A DNA stretch of 64,000 bases, from assembly GCF_039535475.1 (NCBI RefSeq), contig NZ_BAAAXG010000028.1:1-64000 (forward strand). Direction: 5' to 3'. A model generated the notes under the pieces. It made no database searches, was not told where the DNA came from, and saw only the letters and a list, made by a program, of their open reading frames with translations. Origin of the DNA: Streptomyces showdoensis. GTDB lineage: Bacteria; Actinomycetota; Actinomycetes; Streptomycetales; Streptomycetaceae. A program made the translations under genes and the position numbers. This document shows positions 43,556 to 51,741 of the stretch, one piece after another. How positions within the stretch are numbered: position 1 is the first letter of the stretch; every line of letters begins with the position of its first letter.

Positions 43556-44035
43556 GTGGGCACACTCATGGAGTTCGGCACCGCGGACGGCACGGTGCTG
43601 GTCGAGGCGGACGGCGACCAGCCGGGCGCGCGGCCCGTCTCGCGCGGCGGGAACTCCCTGGTCCGAGCGGGCCAGACGCTCGACGAGGCGCTCATGGGGA
43701 TCCGCGCGGCGGCCGAGTCCGCGCTCGCCGTCTTCCGCGGCGGGGCGCTCCGGCCGGACGCCGTGGAGCTGGAGTTCGGGGTGAAGCTGACGGCCGAGGC
43801 GGGCGCGGTCATCGCGAAGACGGCGGTCGAGGGCCATCTCACGGTGAAGTTGTCCTGGACGCCGGACGCTCCCGCCCCGGAGACCGCGGTCTCCGTCCCG
43901 GCGGCGAGGGAGGCCGGCGGCCACGGCGGCACGGACGGCCCCGGCGGCCACGGCGGCGCGACGGGTGCGGCCGGCACGGCCGGCGCGACGGGTGCGGCCG
44001 AGGCGGGTGCCGGGGACTCCGCCGGCCCGCGCTGA
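43556..44035 (+). CDS. Trypsin-co-occurring domain protein (CU044_2847/Trypco1 type)
   Basis: 159 residues. The N-terminal ~95 residues (MEFGTADGTVLVEADGDQPG, then DEALMGIRAAAESALAVFRG, then AVELEFGVKLTAEAGAVIAK) match the small trypsin-co-occurring domain that is repeatedly found next to trypsin-like peptidase genes in conflict loci. A Gly/Ala-rich tail follows. The GTG at 43556 and the ATG at 43568 are both possible starts. The stop overlaps the peptidase gene start (TGATG), so the products should be made together. It opens the four-gene cassette. Confidence 0.8.
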   Translation: MGTLMEFGTADGTVLVEADGDQPGARPVSRGGNSLVRAGQTLDEALMGIRAAAESALAVFRGGALRPDAVELEFGVKLTAEAGAVIAKTAVEGHLTVKLSWTPDAPAPETAVSVPAAREAGGHGGTDGPGGHGGATGAAGTAGATGAAEAGAGDSAGPR

Positions 44036-45891
44036 TGGGCTCCCCCGCCTGGCACGTGCGGGTCGACGGCGGGGGCCTGGTGGGCTCCGGCTTCCTGGTC
44101 GCCGCCGACACCGTCCTGACCTGCGCGCACGTGGTCGAGGGGCACGGGGACGCCACCGTGTGGTTCCCCGGCGCCCAGGCCCTCGGCACGGTGCCGGCCC
44201 GGGTCACCCGGCGCGGGCCATGGGGCGGCGGCGCCACCGATCCCGGCGACGTCGCGGTGCTCACCCTGGACCGGCCGGTGCGCGTCCCGCCGGTCGCGTT
44301 CGCGGGACCCGAGGGGGTCGGCGAGGACCGGGAGCCGCCGCGCCTGGTGGCCTACGGCTTCCCCGAGGGGTACGTGGAGGAGGGCGCCCAGACGGAGCTG
44401 CGGACGACCTCGGCCGACCAGCTGATCCACGACGAGTGGCAGCAGGCGGAGTACTGGAAGGGATACGGACAGGAGCCCTCTCACGGGTTCAGCGGGGCCG
44501 CGGCCATGCGCGCCGCCGACGGGGCGGTGGTCGGCATGGTCGCCTCGTACGACCCGGTGGTGCGCAACGCGCGGATCATCCCGGCCCGGGTCCTGGCCCG
44601 GTACGTCCCCGCGCTCGCCGCGCTGGTGCCCACACCGGGCTGTTCCCCCGAGGAGAAGCGCGGGCTGCTGGACCTGGTGGAGCGGGCCGGGCCGCTGCCC
44701 GTGCCGGTCGAACGTCTGCTCGCCGCGGCGACCGGCCCGCTGGGTCCCGCCCTGCCGCCCGCGCCGCCGCGCGACCTGTGGCAGGGCGTGTGGCACCTGC
44801 TCACCGAGACCACCGTGGTCGGCGACCGGGTGCCGCTCGCCGAACTGGCCCTTCGCGTGGCCGATCTGATGGACGACCAGGAGCTGCGGCGGGCCTTCCG
44901 GGTGTGGGCGCGGGAGCACCGGGAGCGGCGCCGTGGCCCCCGGCCTTCGGGGCCGGCGCTCCCGTGCGACGACGAACCCCGGCACGAGACGGCGTCGTCC
45001 GCCGCGCGCGACCGGGCCCGTGACCGCCCCGCCGGGAGCGGCGGCCCCGACGGTCCCGGCGCGCCGGCGTCCGTGCCCGGCGGCCCGCCGCCCTGGGCGC
45101 CGATCCTCGTCGAGGTGCGGCGCAGCGGCGCCGACGGCAGCAGCGTGATCGCCGAGGTGTCGGTCTACCGGGGCGGGGACCGGCTGCTGGTGAGCGAACG
45201 GCGGCTCACCGTGGGCCGGTTGCGCGGCTGGGTCCTCGACCGGATCGACGAGGCGTACGAGGAGATCGTCGACGGGCGCCCGCTGATCGCGTTCGCGCTG
45301 CCCCGGTCCTGGCTGAACAAGGACGTCGACCAGTGGACCCGCAAGCGGGGCAAGGAGCCGCCGATCGGCTGCAGTTCGCCGGTGGTCGTGCTCGACCACG
45401 ACCGGCGGTCGAAGGGCCGGCAGCAGTTCGCGCTGAAACGCGTGTGGGAGGAGCTGGACCGGCAGGACGGCTCGCCGTTGCACCGGGTCGCCTGCGCCAC
45501 CCCGCAGGGCGCGGCGCAGCTGTCGGTCCTCCTGCAGGACGTGCGCGGTGCGGTGGGCTTCGCCCGGCCGCCGACGGCCTCCCGGGAGCGCAGCCTGTAC
45601 GGCGCCGCGCTGGACGCGCCCGCGCCGATCGTGCTGTGGCCGCGCAACGGCTGCCCGCCGGGCGGTCCGTGCGCGGGGAACTGCTCGGGCACGGGCTTCC
45701 TGGACCGGATCGCGGAGCGGATCTCCCGGCTCCCTCCGGCGGAACTCCCGGACGTGGTCTTCCGGCTGCGCAAGGAGGCGTTCCTGCACGAGGGGCCCGA
45801 GCCGCACTGGGCTGCGCACGTGTCGCTGGTCTGGGAGGACCCGCGCCGGTTCCCCGAGGTCCGCCCCCTGCGTCACTCCCCCGTCGGCTGA
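44035..45891 (+). CDS. Trypsin-like peptidase fused to a VMAP domain
   Basis: 618 residues. Residues 5-205 form a chymotrypsin-fold peptidase: His in LTCAHVVEGHG, Asp in DPGDVAVLTLD, Ser in SHGFSGAAAM (a GxSG variant). A helical module (CSPEEKRGLLDLVER through REHRERRRG) follows and resembles effector-associated or VMAP-M domains. A disordered linker leads to a ~270-residue C-terminal VMAP-C domain (LIAFALPRSWLNKDVDQW, PVVVLDHDR, then GGPCAGNCSGTGFLDRI). VMAP (vWA-MoxR-associated) proteins are the effector or adaptor part of vWA-MoxR ternary systems, and the neighbouring MoxR gene fits this. The protease is probably triggered by the complex. The substrate is unknown. Confidence 0.85.
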   Translation: MGSPAWHVRVDGGGLVGSGFLVAADTVLTCAHVVEGHGDATVWFPGAQALGTVPARVTRRGPWGGGATDPGDVAVLTLDRPVRVPPVAFAGPEGVGEDREPPRLVAYGFPEGYVEEGAQTELRTTSADQLIHDEWQQAEYWKGYGQEPSHGFSGAAAMRAADGAVVGMVASYDPVVRNARIIPARVLARYVPALAALVPTPGCSPEEKRGLLDLVERAGPLPVPVERLLAAATGPLGPALPPAPPRDLWQGVWHLLTETTVVGDRVPLAELALRVADLMDDQELRRAFRVWAREHRERRRGPRPSGPALPCDDEPRHETASSAARDRARDRPAGSGGPDGPGAPASVPGGPPPWAPILVEVRRSGADGSSVIAEVSVYRGGDRLLVSERRLTVGRLRGWVLDRIDEAYEEIVDGRPLIAFALPRSWLNKDVDQWTRKRGKEPPIGCSSPVVVLDHDRRSKGRQQFALKRVWEELDRQDGSPLHRVACATPQGAAQLSVLLQDVRGAVGFARPPTASRERSLYGAALDAPAPIVLWPRNGCPPGGPCAGNCSGTGFLDRIAERISRLPPAELPDVVFRLRKEAFLHEGPEPHWAAHVSLVWEDPRRFPEVRPLRHSPVG

Positions 45892-45927
45892 ACACCGGCC
45901 CCGTACCCATCCCTTGGAGCAGCAGGC

Positions 45928-46950
45928 ATGTCCCTCTGGCCCGTCTACACCGGATCGAGCGCGCCGCACGACGGCATCGACGCGCTGCCCGCGCCGCCGC
46001 CCTGGCGGGCCTTCGACGGCGGGCCCCCGCTGCCGCCGGCGCGGGAGGAGGACGCGACGGGCGGAGCGCCAGGCCGGGTGCACCGGGCCCGGACGTACCA
46101 GCCGACGCCGGAGACGGTGCAGCTGGTCAACGCGGCCCTGCACCTGCGGCGGCCGCTGCTGGTGACGGGCCCGCCGGGGAGCGGCAAGTCCAGCCTGCCG
46201 TACGCGGTGGCGCGCGAGCTGCGGCTCGGCCGGGTGCTGCGCTGGAACGTCACCAGCCGCACGGCGCTGACGGACGGTCTCTACCGGTACGACCCGCTGT
46301 CGCGGCTGTACGCGGCCGGGCGGGCCGGCGCCGCCGAGCCGCTCCCGGGGGAGGCGGCGATCGAGGACCATCTGCGGCTCGGCCCGCTGGGCACCGCCCT
46401 GCTGCCGCACGAGCGGCCCCGGGTGCTGCTCATCGACGAGATCGACAAGAGCGACCTGGACCTCCCGAACGACCTGCTGCACGTGCTGGAGGAGGGGCAG
46501 TACGAGATCCCCGAGCTGGTGCGGGCGGCCCGTTCGCACCCGGTGGCCGAGGTGATGGTGGCGGACTCGGAGGAACGGGTGCCGGTCCGGCACGGCGAGG
46601 TGCGCTGCCGGGCCTTCCCGTTCGTGGTCCTCACCAGCAACGGCGAGCGGGAGTTCCCGCCGGCCTTCCTGCGCCGCTGCGTACGGCTCGAACTCCAGCA
46701 GCCGCCGCGCCGGCAGCTGGAGGACATCGTGCGGGCTCATCTGGGGGAGCTCGACGAGCGGGACCACGCGCTCGTCGACGCCTTCCTGCGCCGGGGCAGT
46801 GCGGGCGAACTCGCCACCGACCAGCTGCTCAACGCGATCTACCTGACCCGGACGGCCGGGCTCGACGCCGGGTCGCGGGAGGAGCTGGCGAAGGCGCTGA
46901 TGCCGTATCTGGGGCGGGCGGCGGAGTCGTGGGACGTCGATGACGTCTGA
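45928..46950 (+). CDS. MoxR family AAA+ ATPase of the VMAP cassette
   Basis: 340 residues. After an ~70-residue leader the AAA+ core is complete: Walker A GPPGSGKSSLPYAVARELRL, Walker B VLLIDEIDKSDLDLPNDLL, sensor-1 VVLTSNGEREFPPAFLRRCV with the Arg finger, and the C-terminal lid. MoxR ATPases remodel partner proteins, usually ones with vWA domains. The next gene overlaps it by 11 bp and encodes a SAV_2336-type (vWA-like) protein, the expected client. Start ATG at 45928 with GGAG 10 nt upstream. Confidence 0.93.
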   Translation: MSLWPVYTGSSAPHDGIDALPAPPPWRAFDGGPPLPPAREEDATGGAPGRVHRARTYQPTPETVQLVNAALHLRRPLLVTGPPGSGKSSLPYAVARELRLGRVLRWNVTSRTALTDGLYRYDPLSRLYAAGRAGAAEPLPGEAAIEDHLRLGPLGTALLPHERPRVLLIDEIDKSDLDLPNDLLHVLEEGQYEIPELVRAARSHPVAEVMVADSEERVPVRHGEVRCRAFPFVVLTSNGEREFPPAFLRRCVRLELQQPPRRQLEDIVRAHLGELDERDHALVDAFLRRGSAGELATDQLLNAIYLTRTAGLDAGSREELAKALMPYLGRAAESWDVDDV

Positions 46951-49900
46951 CCGGCCGGCCGGGGAGGCGCTGACCGCGCTGGCCGGGATCCTGGCGGCGG
47001 CGGGGCAGGAGCCGCCGACGGGGCGGGAGCTGGCGGAGCTGCTGTGGCTGGCGCGGCTGTCGGCGCCGCCGGGGGCGCCGCCGGAGCACCGGGACCGGGA
47101 GCCCTCGGCGCCTCCCCCGCGGCCCCGGGAACCCGTCCGCCCGGCTCCGCCCGCCGCCCCCGCCGGCCAGGACCGGGCGCCGGTCCCGCCGTCTCCCCGG
47201 GTGCCGCTGCACACCCCCGCCGCGCAGCCCGGGCCGAGGCCCGCGCCCCGGCCCGAGGTCCGTCCCGAACCGGCCGCGCCCGCACACGCCCCGCTGCTGG
47301 CACCGGCGCCGCCGATGCTGGCGCGCCCGCTCGCCCTGCAGCGTTCGCTGCGGCCGCTGCGGCGCACGGTGCCGAGCGCGGCGGGGCGGGAGCTGGACGA
47401 GGCGGCGACCGCCGACCGGATCGCCGCGCTCGGTCCCCGGCGGCTGTGGCTTCCGGTGCTGCGGCCCCGGCAGGAGCGCTGGCTGCACCTGCGGATCGTG
47501 CTGGACACCGGGCCGACGATGACGATGTGGCGCCCGCTGGCGCGCGAGCTGCACACGGCCTTCGCGCAGACCGGGGCCTTCCGCACGCTGGACGTGCTGC
47601 GGCTCGGCGAGGACGGGCGGCTGCCCCGGCGGCACCGCGAGCGGGGCCGGACGGCGGTGCTCGTGGTGAGCGACGCGATGGGGCCGCAGTGGCACGAGGG
47701 GCCGGCCGGGGCGCGCTGGCGGCGGACGCTGGCCGCGCTGGCCGGGGAGGCGCCGGTCGCGCTGCTGCAGCCGCTGCCGGAGCGCCTGTGGCGGCACACC
47801 GCGGCGCCCGCCGTGCCGGGGCGCTTCGTGTCGCCCGCCGCGGGGGTGCCGAACGCGGCCCTGGAGTTCACCCCGTACGACGGGGTCCCGGGCGGCGGGG
47901 CGGGGGCCCTCCCGCTGCCGGTCCTGGAGCCGCACGAGACGTGGCTCGGCCACTGGGCCGCGCTGGTCGCCTCCCCCGCCGGTGCGGAGGTGCCGGGCGC
48001 GGCGGCCTTCGTGACGCCCCCGCGGTCCGGTGGCCCCGGACGGCGCGCTCGTCCCGGAGGACACCGACCCCGAGGAGCTGGTGCTGCGCTTCCGGGCGCT
48101 GGCCTCGCCGCAGGCCTTCCGGCTGGCCGCGCACCTGGCGGTGGGCTCGGCGCGGCTGCCGGTGATGCGGCTGGTCCAGGCGGCGGTGGAGGAGCGCCCG
48201 GAGCCGCAGCACCTGGCGGAGGTGGTGCTCAGCGGCATGCTCCGCGCCCACCCGGGCGCGGACCCCGGCGCGTACGCCTTCCGCCCGGGCGTCCGCGAGG
48301 TCCTGCTCGGCGCGCTCCCCCGGTCGTCCCTGGTCCGCACGGTGGACCTGCTGGCCCGCGTCAGCGCCGAGATCGAGGCCCGCGCGGGCGCGCTGCCGGG
48401 CGAGTTCCGCGCGCTGGTGGCGAGCCTGGAGGGCCGCGGCCCGGACCGGGCGGCGGGCCGGCCGTTCGCGCTGGTGAGCGAGGAGTGCGTGCGGCTGCTG
48501 CGGGGGCCGGAGCGGCGGCCGGGGGGCCGGGCTCCGGAGGGCGGCCGGGAGGGCGTGCCGGCGGACTCGTCGCGCGGGGCGGTTCCGCCCCGGCTCGACG
48601 GCGACCGGTACGAGGTGTACGAGCGGATCGGCGGCACCACCGCGCAGGTGTGGCGGGGCTACGACCGCTATCTGCAGCGCCAGGTGGCGCTGTCGTACTT
48701 CCCGTTCCCCGCGCCGGACGAGCCGGTGCGGACCGGGCGCAACGGGCGCGACCAGAGGTCGGCGGGCGCGGAGTTCCTGGCCGGGAGCTACGAGGTCGCG
48801 CGGGTGACGGCGCCGAACCTGGTCAAGGTGTTCGACGCGGTCATGCTCGACGAGGGCTGCTGCCTGGTCGCCGAGCTCGCGCCGGGGCGTTCGCTGCGGC
48901 AGCGCCTGGACGAGGCGGGGGGCGTCCTGCCCGCGGCGGAGGCCGTCTCGGTCGCCCGGAGCATCCTGCACGGCCTGTGGGCGCTGCACCACGGGACGGC
49001 CCTGATCGGCCGGGGCGGCATCCCGCACGGCAATCTGACGCCGTCGAAGGTGCTCGGCGTGGACGACGGGCTGCCCCGGCTGTGCCACCACGGGCTGCGC
49101 TGGCCGTTCTCCCCTCCGCACGACGACCCGGACCACACGGCCCAGTTCCCGCTCTCGCTGTCGGCGCCGGACCAGGCCTCCTGGCCGGGCACGCCCCGCT
49201 ATCTGGCGCCGGAGCGGCAGTCGGGGCCGCCGACGCCGGAGAGCGACCTGTACGCGCTCGGCTGCATCCTGCTGGAGATGCTGACCGGCTCCCCGCCGGT
49301 CCGCGGGCCCTCGCTGCAGAGCGTGCTGTTCCGGCACGCGCGCGGGATCGAGGCGGCGGAGCTGTCGCTCGACCCCGAGCTGCCGCCCGAACTGCGGGAG
49401 GCCGTCGCGGCGCTGCTCTCCCTCCACCCGCACCGTCGGCAGCGGGGTGCGACCCTGCTGGCCAATCTGCGACTGCCGAGCCAGCTCTCGGCGACGACCT
49501 CCGACTACCGGCTGCTCGGCCGGCCGCAGGCGTGGATCGGCGGGCAGGACGTCGGCGAGAACGCGTACCAGTCGAACGCCTTCCTCGCCCGGCTGCTCGC
49601 GGCGCGCGGCCGGGTGGTGTCGGAGGCGGAGATGGCGGAGGCGGTGCGGGAGCGGCCGGAGCTGCGGCCGACGCAGTACGCGCACCATCTGAAGGCCCTG
49701 GGCATCCCGGTGCGGCGGCTCACCGGGGGGTACGCGCTGGACGTGCCGGCCCAGTTCCTCGACGTGGGGCGGGCCGAGGCGCGGGCGGCCGAGGCGGAGC
49801 GGCTGGTGGCCCGCGGGGAGCTCGCGGCGGCGCGGGGGAAGCTGCGGGCCGCGCTGGCGCTCTGGTACGGGCCGCCGCTGGCCGGGATCGTCGGCACCTG

Positions 49901-50597
49901 GGCGGACGGCGAGCGGCAGCGGCTCCTGGAACTGCGCGAGAGGCTGGAGGAGCGGCTGGCCTCGCTGGACCGGCCCGCGGAGACGATGTCGCCGGGCTGG
50001 CTGGTCGTCGAGCAGCAGACCCTCGGGCCCGTGGGCGTGGACGTGCTGGAGGCGGTGGCCTCGCTGCTGCGGCAGGCGGGCGGGGGCGGGCACGTGCGGG
50101 CCCAGGGGTTCCGGCCGCTGCTGGCGCCGATCCCGCCGGAGTCCGACGCCGTCGCGCTCGTGGAGTGGGTGGTGGACACCTTCCCCCACCGGCTGGCCGA
50201 GCTGCTTCCGCTGGAGGCCCGGAGGCCGGTGCGGCTGACCGTGGTCGTCCACGACGAGACGGAGGCCGCGGCGACCGCGCTGGCGGGGGCCGGCCGCCAG
50301 GCCCATGACGGCCCTTCGGAGGCGGGGGCCGGGCTGGTGGTGGCGGTGCTGGTCTCGCACGGGCTGCGGGCGCGGCTCCCCCGGGCCAGGCGCCGGGACT
50401 TCGGCACGATCACGGCGACGGCGGGAGGGTGGCGGCACACGGTGGTGGTCGAACCGCGGGCCGAGGAGCCGGAACCGGCCCCGGAGCCGGAGTGGGAGCG
50501 GCGGCCGGGCCCGCAGGTCTGGCGTCCTGAGCCGGACCCGGACCCGGAGCCGGGCCGCGGCGGCCTCCCCGGTCAGGGAGCAGAAGGCGCCCCCTAG
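46940..50597 (+). CDS. Giant SAV_2336-pseudokinase-SARP/BTAD protein, interrupted by a probable 1-base error
   Basis: Two frames joined at 48017-48021 (a run of five C; four would keep one frame) give about 1218 residues. Residues 1-360: Pro-rich leader, then the SAV_2336 N-terminal domain with a vWA-like HLRIVLDTGPTMTMW and LVVSDAMGPQW. Residues 555-845: protein kinase fold without catalysis; the VAIK Lys is Ser (QVALSYF), HRD is HGN (PHGNLTPSK) and DFG is HHG, though SDLYALGCILLEMLTG keeps the fold. Residues 850-1010: SARP-type winged helix (GGQDVGENAYQSNAFLARLL) and a BTAD repeat (RGELAAARGKLRAALALWYG). The last 200 residues are an unassigned alpha/beta domain. The C-terminal part could instead start separately at GTG 48030, but it lacks an SD. 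Confidence 0.75.
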
Positions 50598-51724
50598 GGC
50601 GCGTCCTTGTCCCACCCCGCGTGCAGCCGGGACTTCACGTCGTCCGGCGGCAAGAACTTGGACCACCGCTCGGGGAACTCCGACGGCATGTCCGGGTCGT
50701 CCTCGTCGACGTCGTCGGCCTCGGCCCGCAGGCGGGCGACCAGGTCGGCGGCCTGGACGGCGCGGGCGCGTTCGTTGGCCTCGCGGGCGGCGGCGGTGGC
50801 GACGGAGGGCCAGACGCGGTCGATGGCCGCGTTGACGGCGGCGCCGACGAGGACGGCGAAGGCGGAGATGCCGATCCAGAGCAGGACGGCGATGGGGGCG
50901 GCGAGGGAGCCGTAGATGGTGGGGCCCTCGACCTGGCTGGTCAGGTAGATGCGGAGCAGGAAGCTGCCGAGGAACCACATGCCGAGGGCGACGAGGGCGC
51001 CGGGGATGTCCTCGATCCACGGCGAGCGGACCGGGACGGACACGTGGTACAGGGTCGTCAGGAAGGCGATGGAGAGCAGCACGACGGTCGGCCAGTACAG
51101 GACGGAGACGACCTCCGTGCCCCAGGGCACGAACTCGACGATCCGGTCCGGTCCGACCACGGCGAGCGGCAGGACGACGGCGCCGATCAGCAGGGCGACG
51201 ATGTAGAGCAGGAAGGCGAGCAGCCGGGTCTTCACGATCCCGCGGTGGCCGTCGAGGCCGTACATGACGGTGATGGTGTCGATGAAGACGTTGACGGCGC
51301 GGGAGCCGGACCAGAGCGCGATGGCGAAGCCGAGGGAGATCAGCTCGGGGCGTTTGCCCTGGGTGACGCCTTCGAGGAGGGGGCGGGCGAACTCGTTGAC
51401 GCCCCGGTCGGAGAGGACCGTTCCGGCGGCGTGGAGGATGTTCTCCTCGATGCTGGCGACGGTGTTGGTGTTGGTCCATTCGTCGGCGTAGCCGAGGAGG
51501 GCGATCAGACCGAGCAGCAGGGGCGGCAGGGACAGCAGGGTGAAGAAGGCGGCTTCGGCGGCGAGCCCGAGGATGCGGTACTCGATGCACGAGTTCACGG
51601 TGTCCTTGAGGAGCAGCCAGACCATCTTCCGCTTCGAGACGTTGCGGTAGAGGACACGAGCGCGGTGGAGCCGGCTCCAGGGCCGCCGCTCGGGCCTTTC
51701 GGGTGTTTCGTTTGCTGCCTGCAC
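50594..51724 (-). CDS. YihY/BrkB family membrane protein
   Basis: 376 residues with six membrane segments: AAFFTLLSLPPLLLGLIALL, then LISLGFAIALWSGSRAVNVF, and LLAFLLYIVALLIGAVVLPL, among others. The family signature GSRAVNVFIDTITVMYGLD and a long acidic cytoplasmic tail (ADDVDEDDPDMP) are seen. The family is of unknown transport function (YihY/virulence factor BrkB). The start is a GTG at 51724 directly inside an AAGGAGG, so the upstream SD belongs to no later codon; homologues begin at this point. The stop shares the CTAG with the SAV_2336 gene. Confidence 0.88.
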   Translation of the reverse strand: MQAANETPERPERRPWSRLHRARVLYRNVSKRKMVWLLLKDTVNSCIEYRILGLAAEAAFFTLLSLPPLLLGLIALLGYADEWTNTNTVASIEENILHAAGTVLSDRGVNEFARPLLEGVTQGKRPELISLGFAIALWSGSRAVNVFIDTITVMYGLDGHRGIVKTRLLAFLLYIVALLIGAVVLPLAVVGPDRIVEFVPWGTEVVSVLYWPTVVLLSIAFLTTLYHVSVPVRSPWIEDIPGALVALGMWFLGSFLLRIYLTSQVEGPTIYGSLAAPIAVLLWIGISAFAVLVGAAVNAAIDRVWPSVATAAAREANERARAVQAADLVARLRAEADDVDEDDPDMPSEFPERWSKFLPPDDVKSRLHAGWDKDAP

Positions 51725-51741
51725 CTCCTTACCGTATCGGC

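Noticed and set aside
42712..47871. A 1719-codon − strand frame antisense to the VMAP cassette
   Set aside because: Only its end (from 43449) is the AraC gene. The rest mirrors the + strand genes and has no domain.
47868..51590. A 1240-codon − strand frame
   Set aside because: Arg/Pro/Leu-rich antisense of the pseudokinase-BTAD gene and BrkB; no supported start or domain.
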